The notes beneath the pieces are model-generated. The model saw nothing but the letters and a program-made list of their open reading frames with translations. It did no database searches and was not told the origin of the DNA. From the NCBI GenBank assembly GCA_001939145.1, contig LSRX01000589.1, forward strand, positions 201,459-265,458: DNA of 64,000 bases, read 5' to 3'. Origin of the DNA: Symbiodinium microadriaticum. Lineage: Eukaryota; Sar; Dinophyceae; Suessiales; Symbiodiniaceae. Shown here piece by piece: positions 24,309 to 35,712 of the stretch; the first letter of the stretch is position 1, and each line of letters starts with the position of its first letter. Position numbers and translations under genes: made by a program.

Positions 24309-24884
24309 TCAGCAGCTGCTTCGATTCGCACAAGCAGCTGCTGAGGATGCTGCAACTGTGCGGCTGTGGGTGCTGTCAAGATAGGAGAAGATCCAGAAGA
24401 CCGGATACCAAGCTGGCGTCGAGTCGACGAGCCAGCAGGGAGAGTTTGGGGAGGAACCAGACACTAGCATTTCTACAATGTCAGGCACTTTGGCAGGCAG
24501 GGGTTCTCCCGAAGTAGTCCCGAAGTTTCTTGGTTTGCTGTTTCGGGTTTGCCTGCCGTTCGAGCAATTCCGGGCTCCTGCAATGGAAGCTTCGGCGAAG
24601 AGCTTTGCATGGTCGATGGCCTGTGCAGCCTCTGCCGCTGATTGCTCCCTCGTGGAGTCACCATCACTTCGCCTTGGCAGATTTTGTTGGTCCAAATCCA
24701 GCATTGTTCGCACTGTCTCAGGCGAGCATCCAAAAAGCAGAAAACGCAACTTATTGCGAGGGTGAAGCCAACGCTTGTCTTCCGTCATCTTGTTACATGC
24801 CATGCAATCGCACGATGTTGGTACGCCGGTGTGTACTTCACCGGTGGACTTGCACTGGTGCATGGTGCATGTTAAAAGCAGCAT
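24309..24884 (-). CDS. conserved hypothetical frame (copy A)
   Basis: A 191-codon frame without recognisable domain. Its core (ETVRTMLDLDQQNLPRRSDG through EQSAAEAAQAIDHAKLFAEA) is also open in copy B at 43829-44149, where the frame is truncated at both ends. The substitutions between copies fall in several codon positions. Ala/Glu-rich helical composition fits a coding origin, but no start context or splice site decides the ends. Confidence 0.35.
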   Translation of the reverse strand: MLLLTCTMHQCKSTGEVHTGVPTSCDCMACNKMTEDKRWLHPRNKLRFLLFGCSPETVRTMLDLDQQNLPRRSDGDSTREQSAAEAAQAIDHAKLFAEASIAGARNCSNGRQTRNSKPRNFGTTSGEPLPAKVPDIVEMLVSGSSPNSPCWLVDSTPAWYPVFWIFSYLDSTHSRTVAASSAAACANRSSC

Positions 24885-27800
24885 CTATGTGTTGGCCAAC
24901 CGAGCGAGAAAATGCAGCCGTTTATGTTTCACAGACATGACACATTTCAATAGTCCCCGGCTCATGTGCTGACCTCTGAAGCGGTGCTCCGCATGTTCCG
25001 CACATGGCGCCCTCCCGCACGGGCTTTGTTGCATGAACCTGCCATGCGTCCAGCTACGCAAGACAGCGGGCGTGTAATTTGGAGCGCCTCACTGGCATAC
25101 TGCGCTGAAGTCTGAGTTGTCCGCCCCTCTAGCATCTAGAACAAGCCCGCTGAGTGGGAATAAAGCTACCATTTTGAAGGCAACATGCCACCAGATGGGC
25201 AACTGCGGATTGGCGTTGTCTTTCAATGTGAAGCCCTGAGCAAATGTAAGATGCCCCAGCGCATGGCCTCTTCCTTCACGGTTCTGAATTCGCCACTGGA
25301 CTTGAGTACCACAAGGCCTCAGCAAGTAGCTTACATGTTTGCTTGTGGAACAAGCAGCGCGTTGCACTCAACATGGCCTTGGCCTTGAGCTGGTGGAATG
25401 TGAAATGTACCTTGTGCAATCCTGCAGGAGGAGTTCGAGTCGCGCTCCGTGCGCAGAGTGGCTGCTTTCGGCCCTGATTAAGCGAGGTTTTTCGCTCAAA
25501 GCCTTGCTGAAGGCTGAATCTTTAGTCAGTCCAAAACCCAGGCTGGACACCGGAGTTTTGTTGAACGGTACTGACATACGCAGAGACATACACCGTTAGA
25601 TGGCAATCGGCGTGTTGGGACTCATGTTCATGTGCATGAAGACCTGGACAAGTGCAGCAGACCCACACGCAGTGCCACTCTAAGTAGGAGTTGTGGTCAC
25701 GATTGGGGTTGATTTCGGTGTTCCTGTGACCTCGGAGGTGTGTCACGACTTCATCTGTTTGGCACGCTCGTCATCGTTCAATATCCCGTGGCTGAGGAGC
25801 TGCCGTCCAAACTCAGCTGAACACCTCAAGCATGTCCGTAGAGGTCGACCCTTCGCTCAGTCGGGAGTACCACAGCTCTTCTTGTAGGTCTTGCAGCCAT
25901 GCGTCTTTCGTGCGCTCCACTTGACCAGCTCTGTCAGGCCTTGGAAGCCAGCGTCAGAGGTCCCCCAAAGCAATTCTTGGCCGTTGGCCACTGCCGGCTT
26001 GTTTCTGGCATCTACTCGCTAGCCATTCGTGCGGAACTCCGGCAACGAAATGGCCTTCGGGGGGCTCGAGTTGCCACAGATCGCCGGCGAGGAGGACGTT
26101 CAGTTCGCCGAAGGGCCGCGATCATGGCCGATTACCGATTCCCCCGACACCTTCAACTTGCATGCGTAGCCCAACTCCAGTAGCCAACCGCCCAGCGCGG
26201 TTCTGTGAGCACAGCTTGGACATAAGGCTTCGGGATCGCTGCAGCGTGTGGTCGATAGGCAGACGAAGCATTGTCCTTAGGATCATTGAAGACTTGAGGA
26301 GTGAAAAGTCAACTCCGCAATGAAGAGGGCTCTGCCACTGCTTCCCTTGGCACCGCTGCTCTGCCAGCTGGCAGCATGCATCGCCCGCGCTGGGACCTGT
26401 CCCGAGCCCTGGCTAGGCACTGCAGTGCTTCAAGCTTTGCTCCTCAAGTGGGATGCAGCCTGTCTCCCGCATAGACGTTGTCAGTGAATTTGAGCACTTC
26501 TGCCCCGGAAAGGCACCTTTTGGAACAAGGGCTGCTCGAAGTTTTCCCGCTCTTGCGACCTCCTCTCGACTTCAGGGCCTGCATTTCTCTGAGCCCTACA
26601 AGCCCGCCCGCAGCTTCGATGAGCTTGAAGGTGTCCATCCTTTCTTTCTTGGTTCCTGGCATCCTATAAGAGATCCGGCATTTGTTGGCCCGAGGCTTGC
26701 GACTTGATCGGTTGCAAGATGATGACAAACATTGAGCGTTGCGCCCTCGGGGATGTCGGCATATCGGGGGATCAAGAGCGGGCATTCAACACCAAGCGCG
26801 CTGAACCGTCAATGGGTTGTGTACTGTCAAGACTATCACTCAGAAGACCGCAGTGAAGCTTCTGAAAAGTGACATGTCAGCATTTCCTCGTCCTGCGTGC
26901 CACATCATGCTGCGAAGATCCGTGCGTGCAAGATTTTTGGGTCCACTCGTTTGAGGTGCTTCCCGAAAGGAAAAGCTTTGTGTTGCGGGACAGGCGCCTG
27001 GCGGGTGAGCAGGTCAGGCGTGCCGGGCAAGTCCGATGTACACTTCGATTCGCAGGTATCCCCCTGGGCTTGGTAAATGTAGGATGGGTGGGGGGCACAT
27101 AATTGAGGGACACACTTTCCTACAATTGAAATTTGCGGTGTCCAGCAGAGTGCGTGCCTCGGCGCGAACAAGGTGAATGTGCATCCAAACGCGGCATGAT
27201 ACAAATATCGCTTGCGTGTCTGTGGGGGAGAGGAAATTGTAGATTACATTTTCCACCTCCCCCCCTCCTTACTCAGGGGGGATTCGCAGGTGTGCACAAA
27301 TCTAGCTCCTCCTGTGGGTTACGTGGGTTCTGCGCATGTCGGACTTAATGACCACCCTGGCCATTGTCCCACTCAGGCGCGGTGGTAAACTCCCCCATGA
27401 CCGGGTACCTATGATGTTGAGCAACAGGTAGGGTTTGGCCTGCACCCCCTGTACCCGTTTGCTTCGACGTTGCTTCATGATGCTTCATGCACTCGCGCAT
27501 CCAGCAGTAAGCTGCAGAAAACTGGCCGGTGCTTTCAGGTGCCACGTGGGGATGTCGCAGCAAACCCACACGGAGCCAAGTTCCGGCCCTGACAGCCGCT
27601 TTATAAGTAATCGGGGAATGATGACGTGTCGAGCTTATTCAGGCTTATTCTGTCAGACTGCATATTGGACTCATGCTACGGCACGGGGATGTGCACAAGG
27701 CTGCTTCCCACTCTCAGTTGTTGAAGTCTCGCACTCTCGCACATTACTTCCTGTTGACTGCCGCTTAGGTCCCGAAGCACAGGACGCGAGCATCCTTTCA

Positions 27801-28359
27801 TGGTAGGGATCGCTGGGCATGCTGGCTGCTGAGAGCGGCAAAGCCACGACTACAACTTCGCAGAAATGCGAACTCCGCATGCCGGGACAAGGCAAGATCC
27901 ACATCGAGTACGATTGGTTCGGCACGGGTACAGACTCTCGTGGCGCATCGGCTGGTGTCTTCACATTGTCATGTGTGCGGCATCCAGGCCCGTCGCTTGT
28001 CTGCCGCTCGCTAGGGAGGCAGTAGAGGCGGCGCTTGAGGAGTGGAGCCTCTTGACATTTCTGCCCATTTGGGCCTGTAAATTGCTGGAAACATCTTGGA
28101 GTCGGAGTCCCGACAGACCGGTTGTCTGCCCCTCTTGTCACTTCGAGTCTTTGAGTTCCCGCATGGCATGGTGCTCTTGCCCGGTCAGACGATGGTCGCA
28201 TTTGAAGCACAAGGCCTTGCTGGCCGTTTCCGTTTTGGGGATGTCAGTCGTGACAGGCCTCTAGCCGCATTGCCAGCAACAGCCGCCTCCGTATCCGTCA
28301 GATCCTGTCAGGTGGCCTCTGGCTCTTGGCGCTGCACGCTTTCAAGGCGCTAAGGGCGG

Positions 28360-28569
28360 GTGTCACCCGCACTCGCGGTGTTCTCGCTCACGATGCCCCG
28401 TAGCCCCGCTAGGGTAGCACGTGGTACCGGGAGTGGCTCTCATCTTGGCCCCGCTGCGGTCGCGGCCGTGGCAGCCTGGCCGTTCTTCGCAGCTACGGCG
28501 CACTTCAGTTCCAGGTCTCAGCTAGGCGACTCCCATCGCTCACTTCCAGGAACAGCGTCCATGCGGTGA
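28360..28569 (+). CDS. conserved short frame, Ala-rich (copy A)
   Basis: A 69-codon frame (begins MSPALAVFSLTMPRSPA) is kept in copy B at 46596-46805 with a single residue change. Function is unknown. High similarity between copies alone explains its preservation, so coding status is open. Confidence 0.25.
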   Translation: MSPALAVFSLTMPRSPARVARGTGSGSHLGPAAVAAVAAWPFFAATAHFSSRSQLGDSHRSLPGTASMR

Positions 28570-29204
28570 TCTTCTTTCCAGGCGATGCGAAGATGTACTC
28601 CGCACCTTGGGACTTGGCGTGCTGACACGGCGATCGTCGCTGCGTGAAGTGGAGGAAAAGCAGGCTTTCAAGCTGCTGTAGATTCAGACGGAGCAAGATG
28701 TTGCTTGCTTTTCAAGTGGTAACACTGCCCCTTCCCAACCTCAATCAACCTTACAGTACCTCAGTACCTAAGCAGATCTTCGATGAAAGCAAGAAGATAA
28801 GTGTTTGTCGTTTATTTGTTTTACTCCTCATCAATTCCATCCTCCGTTCTTGCCGTCATCTTCTCCACAACCCTGTCAGTATTTCTCTGCGGCTTCTTGG
28901 GGCAGGCAATGAGTGCTTGAAGGTTCGCGCATCGGTGGCTTTGATGGACTATGGTTATTGCTGTTGGAGGTGCGCTTGTGCGATTCTTTTTATGTGCTCT
29001 CGGAGAAGGAAATTCGCCTCTGCGGCTTCATAGATCACTCCGCTACAACTTGGCTTGTGGACTGGCAACGACCATCCTTTGTACGCACATTTGCTTATTC
29101 GGTTTTCAGGCATACAAAGAAAGTATCTTGCGTTTTTTGCTTATTCGGACTTCGATTACAGCCTGCGCGATGAAAGAAGATCGTGCTAATTTTGGTTGCT
29201 CGTT

Positions 29205-32165
29205 TTCTCAGTAGCCAGACCTCAAGATATGGAAACTCTCACGCACATTTGCCTATTCGGACTTTGGGCATACCGCCTGGACAGCGAGGAAACTATCAAG
29301 CTCATTTTGTTTATTCGTGCTTCCAGTAGCCTTTTCGGACTTTGATCACGCACCTGATGCGGTAAGGAACGGAACTGTCACGCTCGTTTTGGCTATTCGA
29401 TTTTATTCGTTTTTCTAGCTTCATACTGGAAATCGTCGCGTTGATTTGGCATGTTCGCACTTCTGGCAAGCAGCTCGCACGGTAAGGAAATTGGGACGCT
29501 CATTATGCTTGTTCGGCTTTTGCAAGAACAAGCCTGCACGGTAAGGAAATGGTCACGTTGATTTTGGATCTTCTTTTTGCTCGCAAGCAACTTTCATGGT
29601 AAAGAAGCTGTCGCGCTGATTTGACTTGGTCGCACTTCTAGCACGCAGCTTGCATGATAAGGACACTATGACACTGACCTTGGCATCTTGTATTTTTAGC
29701 AATCAGCTTGTTGCATAGTATAAAATGATATCACCCGTATGAGGTATTGTCTCATTTGAAAGCAGCCTGTACGATAGAGAAACAAGAAAGTTGTCACCAT
29801 TATTGCGTTTGCTCCAATGTCCAGCACAGCCACTTGAACATAAAGGAAACCGTCACGATTATTCGGCTTGTTCGCACTTCTAGCAAGCACCCTACAAGAA
29901 AAAGCAATTATCGCGCGCAATTGGTTCATTGATATGCCAGGCGATTCTCTTGCTCAATGCGATTGAAAATTTTCTCTCAAAGTTAAACAGCCTGCACGAT
30001 AAAGAAATCATCGTTGATTTTTGTGCATCGTGCACTGGTGTTCAGGCTGCAGCCTGTGTGGTCTGTTTTCTTGGTCGTTGCGCAGCTTCGGCCGCAGGCT
30101 GACCGCCTCACCATGTTCAGGTGTGCCTGGCCAAATCTTTGACGTAAGGAGTGAAACCCTTACTTCTGCCTAGCTCGGTTTTGTTGCGAGTGTACCCTCA
30201 GACTTCGGGCTCAGTGCAGTGGAGAGAGAGAGAGAGAGAGTTGATTTTGCTTTTCGTACTTCCAAAACTCAGCCGCTACCGTAAGGAGACTGTCACGCGC
30301 ATTTTATTTAGTCGGGCTTTGAATATACAGCCTACGCTAAAAGGAAACTATTACGCTCATTATATCTTACTTGTCCTCTATAAGTAACCTTATATATGAA
30401 CGAAATTGTCACGCTCTTGTCCTTGTTTGCACTTGCAGCAAGCAGCCTGCATGGAACCAAAATTTGTGCATTTTGCCACTCGTAAGTCGGACTTTCAATA
30501 TATAGCTTATTCGGTACGGATACTATCCCGCTTGTTATAGTTTCCTCGCACTTGCAGCGAGCATCCTTCATGGTCAGGAAACTATCTCGCCTTTTCTGGT
30601 CGTTCGTGATTCTAGCAGCAGTCTTCACAACATTAAAAAATTGTCATGCACATTCTGCTTCACCGGACTTGCAGCATACAACAAGCACGCTGACGAAACT
30701 ATTATTTGTATTTTGGCTGTGCGCTTTTCTAGCAAGCAGCCGCATGATAAGGAAATATATCTGCAGCTTGTTGTCGGCGCTGGCATACCAGCACCTCCAT
30801 TTGTGAACGTATTTGACATGTCCGTCTTGCGCACGGATTTTCTTGCAACCTTTAGGTGTGATGACACAATATTATGGGTAGTTTGCTTTGTCGGACTTCG
30901 AGCACGCAACTTGCGCGATTCAACAAATATAATATCACGCTAATTTTGAATATTCGTGCTTATAGCAACCACCTTCAAGGAATGTCAACTCTCACGCATA
31001 GTTACTTATTCGGATTTTGAGCATACAGCTTGGACGGCAAGGAAACTATCGAGCTCATTTTGTTTGTTCGTGCAACAGCTTTCTCGGATTTTGATGATAT
31101 ATCCTGCACGGTCAAGAAACTATCACGCTGGTTGCTCGATACTAATCTTTTGGCCAGCTTCATAATAAGAAAGTCTTCATATTGATTTAGTGTGTTCGCA
31201 GTTCTAGTAGGCAGCTTGCACGGTAAGGAAATTGGGACGCTTACTATGTTTGTTCGAATTTATAAGAATTCTGCACGGTAAGGATATAGTCACGCTGATT
31301 TTGACTCTTCTTTTTGCCAGTAAGTAATCTTCATGGTAAAGAAATTCTCAGATTGATTTGACTTGATCGCACTTTTAGCAGGCGACTTGTATGGTAAGCA
31401 AATTTTTATACCGATCCTCTTGGCACTTCATATTTTCAGCCAGGAGCCTGCTGCATAATATAGAAAACCTAGGCAACTTGTCGGATAGCGAAATTGTCAC
31501 GTACAGTTTGCTTTTCGTATTTCCAGCAAGAAGCCGCCCGCACGCCAAGGAAATTGTCACGACTATTCTATTTATTCGCACTTCTAACAAGCGCCTTGCA
31601 TGGTAAGGAAATATCGCGCTTATTTGCTTTATTCGTATATTTGGAATTCTCTTAGTAATATGCTTGAAAATATTCACTCATGCAAGACATAATCTGCACG
31701 ATAAAGAAATTATCGCTGCTGTCGCTTTTCGCTCATCCAGCAAAACAGCCGTTAGCTTAAGGAGGTTGTCACGCACATTTTGCTTATTCGGGCTTGGAAC
31801 AGATAGCCTGTACGGTAAGGAAACTGTCACACTCATTATATTTTGCTTATTTGCAGTAAGCAACCTTCTTATTCTTGCTCACGTATATTTTGCTGATAAG
31901 TCTGCACGTGGACGAAATTCTCACATGTGCTGGTTTATACTTGCAGCAAGCAGCCTATACGATATATATAAAGAAAAACATTTGATTGTCTACGCACTTG
32001 CAGTGAGCAGCCGTCACGGTCAGGAAGCTATCTCACTTTCTTTGGTTATTCGTGCTTCTAGCAAGCAGCCTTCAGAATATAAGGAGACTATCATAAGATT
32101 TTTCTCAATCAGACTTTGAGCACTCAACAAGCACGATCACGAAACTATCACTCGTAGTTTAAGCA
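29205..32165 (+). repeat. higher-order satellite of a ~59-bp monomer
   Basis: About 50 diverged monomers lie head to tail. Each contains approximately cagcctgcacggtaagg, then aaactgtcacgctcat, then tttgcttattcg, then acttctagcaag. Measured spacings of the cacggtaagg core around 29478-29653 are 58-59 bp. The array is organised in two long units, 29210-30950 and 30955-32165: specific monomer variants (such as ggaaattgggacgct at 29483 and 31224) recur in the same order about 1.74 kb apart. Solitary copies occur at 47825-47985 and decayed ones at 54120-55060. It directly abuts the kelch gene. Confidence 0.85.
30013..30248 (+). mobile_element. SINE-like insertion in the satellite, with target-site duplication
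   Basis: Unit 1 of the satellite has about 227 bp that is absent at the matching place of unit 2 (near 31712). The insert lies between two copies of gttgatttt (30013-30021 and 30240-30248) and ends in a run of ag dinucleotides (about 30220-30239). A 9-bp direct repeat plus a simple-repeat 3' tail is the form of a short non-autonomous retroposon. No RNA polymerase III A or B box was convincing, so its source is unknown. Confidence 0.65.
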
Positions 32166-32214
32166 ATCTCGCAATGAGGAAGCTATTATACGTAGCAACG
32201 TCCAGGAGTTCAGA

Positions 32215-33190
32215 ATGCCATGGCATCTGTGTGTCCTGGCGTGGTGGACAGAGTCGCTGTTGGCAAGCGGCCAAGCTTGGACTTCTTCTACCTTCCAGAG
32301 TGGGCCGTTCAGGGTGCAATGGCCTGCAGCGACCTTCGACAACGAGACGCAAGAGATGTGGAGCTTTGGAGGTCGTGGGATTCCGAGCGGCGGTGGGCCC
32401 TTCGATTACATCGGAGAGATCTGGGCTTATGGGACCTTGACAGATTCCTGGCGCAATGCCTCGGCCCCCGGGGGCCCCTCACCACGGCAGGCGGCCTCCG
32501 CGGTCTTTGCGGAGAGGAAGGTTTGGATCTTCGGGGGCGGAGCGCCCTCGGCCCTAGATGACTTCTATGCCTACGACACCTTCGCAGGCTCCTGGCTGCT
32601 GCTGACCCCCGCAGGCCCTGCTTCGCCCTCGGCACGGTTTGGCCACGTGGCAGTGTTGGAAGGTTCAAAGATGTGGATCCTGGGGGGCATCTCCCTCGTT
32701 CTTGATGTTTGGGCGTATGACATCCAGGCCAACACCTGGAGCCAATCTGCCGATGGGCCTGGTGCTGGCAGGCACTACCACGCAGGCATCGTGGAGCGAG
32801 GCGCATCCAAAATTTGGATCTTCTCGGGTTCCTTGGATGACGGGCAGTATTCAAAGGAGCTGCTTTGTCTGGACATCCAAGGGGGCAGCTGGACGAACTG
32901 GACCCAGGCCGACGGCCCGGACGAGCGCAGGAGCCCGACGGCCGTTTTTTCGGAAAGCGAGGCCAGGATCTGGATTCAACGGTGGGTACTCCTTTGATCG
33001 TGTGAACTCCGTGGCGACTAAATTCTCTGACGTGTGGGCTTATGACATCCAGGGTGACACTTGGACGGAATTTGCGAGTCCTTCGAGCATGAGGCGATAC
33101 AACCATGTGGCCGTGATGGATGCGCTGGGCCAGATCTGGACCTACGGTGGTACAGATTCCAGCGTCGTGGACACAGTACACCTTTTCATC
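32215..33190 (+). other. kelch beta-propeller region
   Basis: The repeat cores are MWSFGG/IGEIWAYG, VWIFGG/LDDFYAYD, MWILGG/VLDVWAYDIQ, IWIFSG/KELLCLDIQ, IWI.NGGYSF/FSDVWAYDIQ and IWTYGG/VDTVHLF. Six blades is a normal size for a kelch propeller. Such domains bind protein or carbohydrate partners; here it would be extracellular, ahead of the GPS and membrane helices. Confidence 0.85.
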
Positions 33191-35712
33191 ACGCAGCCCA
33201 CGACGACGACGACGATGACGACGACTTCCGAACCGGTGAGCTCCGGCCCTGTAGCCGGCGCAGGAAACGCCACAGGAGCGTTGCTGGCGGTGGAAGACGT
33301 CCAGCGACTCGCCTCGAGCACGCTTCTCGCCATGCAGCTTGGAAATGTCACGGACGGCAGTGTGCTTGCTGAGACGGAGGATGTCGCTCTGGACGCACGG
33401 GTTGTCTCGAAGCTGGTCGCCGACAGCGTTGCTGCCCTGACCATCAGCTTCGGTGACGTCGCCGTGGAGCTACCGACGGCTTTTCTCCAGTCCTTTGAAT
33501 CGGAAGCTGGAGCGGTTTGGGCCATCAGCGCAGGCCTCGTGACTGAGAACAGCTCGGCCTTCCATCTCTTCGCCGATGACCGCCTTGCTGAGCCTCTCCT
33601 GAGCCTTCAGATCTACCGGAGGGAGAGTTTCAATGCCTCGGCCTCTGAGGTGAGCGGTTTGCTGCCTGCGCCCATCCTCTTGACGTTCCCGTACACGCCA
33701 AAGCCAGCTCTCCGACCGAGCTGCGTCTTCTGGGACGAGGTGCTCTCGGATTGGTCCACAGAGGGCGTCACCTTGCTGGGCACTGCTGAGGGCACTGTCA
33801 CCTGCGCCACAGAGCACCTCTCGCTCTTTGCCGTGATGTTCTTAGCCCTGGTTTGCAGCAATGCCCATCGCTCAGACATGTGTTTTCGCATGGTTGGTGT
33901 TTGTCCGGAGCTTGTCATTAGATCGGAGCGCATGTGTCCATAGATAGGGGTCCCGCCCGAGGCCGCGGCCATTTTCTCGGCGGAAGGCACGCGGGTGGAA
34001 AGGCCAACGTTTGGCTCAGGGTGGTTCGGTTCTCGTTCTCGCTTCGCCGCGAATGTCTTTTTTGGCTGCGCGTGAGGTCTGCGGGCTTTGTCCTCTTCCG
34101 CATGGCTGTCGCGCCTGCCTGCCGTTTGCACCTTCCTCACGCTACTTCTCGGATTCTGTTTGCTGGCTGTGGCAGCTGTCTTGGACAGGAGGCATCGGCA
34201 ACACCGGGCCCAGCTGCTGAAGAGCTGGGAGTCCAGCCAAGAAGTGAAGCACACGAAGATGACCAGCGGCTTGGAGATTCCCAAGGAGAAGATGGAGCCC
34301 AAACCGAAGACAGTGCAAAGGTTCCTGCTGCAGCACTTCCACTCCAAGGTTTTGCTTTCTGAGGTGGGTGTCGACTTGGCCTTCCTGAAGCAGCTCTACT
34401 TGCTTGGTGGCTACACGGCGCTGCACCAAAGAGCTCGTGAGGTCTTGGAGCGGTTCCACAGGGAGAGCTTCACATACCAAGCCTCGGTGTCCTTCCGCGC
34501 CTTCTGCAAGTGGCTGGACTGGACAAAGCCTGCGATGCGCAGCTCCTCCGTGGAGCGCCTGGCGGCGACATTGGCGAACTTCTGGAGCGGCCTGGCCCTG
34601 GTCAGCGTCTTCTACAGCACCCAGGCCCTGCAGGCGAACCTGCCCGAGGCCGGGCCGGTTCTTCTCTGTTTCCTTTTCTTGTGGGAAAAAGATCTGAGAG
34701 GTTATTTGGGAGATTTCTGAGGTTTTTAGCTGCGACGGCCCCTTGAGGAGTGCGAGATCTTCGAGGGCCTCTTGGAGTCCATCCTGCGGGGCTTCGTCAG
34801 CGCCTGGATCGGGGCGGTCTTGGGCTTCCTGCCGCTCCTGGCCGTGCTCCTTTTGGAGCACAAGCTCGTGGCAGCCCAGCTCGGCGCCTGCGCCCGCGTG
34901 CTCTTCTGGGCCTTCGTGGCCTGCCTCTGGCAGCAGTCGGTTTCGAATTAGACCAGAGTGTGGACAGAGTGTAAACAGAGTGGTTTCAGCTGTGTCAGAC
35001 TCGGCCCAGGTGTCCAGCTACACTGCGTTCTGTGCTGGTCATTTGCATTTTCATCAGCAGCGTCAGTGTTGCCGACGGCGAGGACTTCCTGATCTCGGCC
35101 ACCACTGGCGTAGTCAGAAGCCTCTGCCTCACACCGGGTCTGCTCGTCTGCCTTTTCTTGCCGCTGGTGGCATGCACGGACGTGGACACCAGCCTGCCCT
35201 TTGCTGGCAGTCGCGCGAAGACGTATGCGCTTCGCTTGGAGAGGATTCGGATAGCCTCCAAGCAATCTGACATATCTGATGTCTGCCTCAGCTGCCAAGT
35301 CCCAGGTCACCTCCAAGCATCAACGAGAGTCGCTGTGAACTCAGAAGCCCAGGCCGATGCCGCCGATGGTATCTGTCTGGCAGGATTGGCCGAGTACCAC
35401 CTGATTGTGATCGGCATCTATGTGCGTTCAAAGTTCCGAGGTTCGGCGGCGCTGCGCCTTAGCGACTTGCTGGATGCCAAAGATCTGAGCCAAGAGCTCT
35501 CCTTCCGACAAAACGGCAAGGCCCTATCTGATCTCTCCGTGCTTCTGACGGCAGCTCCACCCACCCAAACAGACCCGGACCACGTGCGGTTCCCAATGCT
35601 TCAGAGCAGTGAGGAAGCTTCCAACAATATTCCGATGGGCAGCGAACCTCTGGAGATTGCCGTCGAGTCGCCGAGGAGCCAGGCAGATCCCGTGATTCTT
35701 GAAACATTTTAA
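32215..35712 (+). CDS. kelch-repeat / GPS-domain / multi-pass membrane protein
   Basis: This is a probable cell-surface receptor-like protein. The start ATG at 32215 gives a hydrophobic head (MPWHLCVLAWW), possibly a signal peptide, though an upstream exon is possible. About six kelch repeats follow to 33190, with recurring WIFGG, DVWAYDIQ and R-x-x-H-x-A. Then come an ACG-coded Thr linker, a GAIN-like region, and a GPS motif ending CATEHLSLFAVM (33805-33842). After an unresolved splice near 33860-34077, there is a first membrane helix (AVCTFLTLLLGFCLLAVAAV), a basic cytoplasmic segment, and further helices. Exon 34077-34648 joins 34748-34929 and 35010-35712 through GC-donor introns of 99 and 80 nt; the join LPE-ECEIFEGLL and the split Trp at 34929/35010 are exact. 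The layout recalls polycystin-like or adhesion-receptor proteins. One base is missing near 32975, breaking the frame. Confidence 0.8.
33700..33845 (+). other. GPS (GPCR proteolysis site) motif
   Basis: CVFWDEVLSDWSTEGVTLLG then GTVTCATEHLSLFAVMF shows the spaced Cys-x-x-Trp, second Trp and the HL|S self-cleavage tripeptide of GAIN/GPS domains. Of the four usual Cys, two are present. The positions after STEG and between Cys and His hold Val and Thr. Confidence 0.8.

Larger units (their letters stand above)
20034..29012 (+). repeat. segmental duplication, copy A (about 9.0 kb)
   Basis: It matches 38338-47275 in direct orientation. The offset is about 18,300 at the left end, 18,636 in the middle and about 18,240 at the right end, so several indels separate the copies. 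Identity is nearly complete for long runs; 21950-22680 differs from its partner by only a few bases. The left edge is sharp at gttgggagttggccc. The right edge lies just after ctcggagaagga. Copy A has about 0.7 kb (roughly 24830-25530) and about 0.35 kb (25820-26200) missing from copy B. No intact gene was recognised inside. Confidence 0.9.

Noticed and set aside
29205..32165. CRISPR-like array of regularly spaced repeats
   Set aside because: The whole 59-bp unit is repeated and diverged, without conserved repeats alternating with unique spacers, and the genome is eukaryotic.
32309..33181. Minus-strand 290-codon frame under the kelch domain
   Set aside because: It is the antisense shadow of a clear kelch coding region in GC-rich sequence.
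33613..34861. Two minus-strand frames of about 240 codons
   Set aside because: They are antisense to the GPS and membrane exons, whose plus-strand reading shows conserved motifs and precise splice joins.
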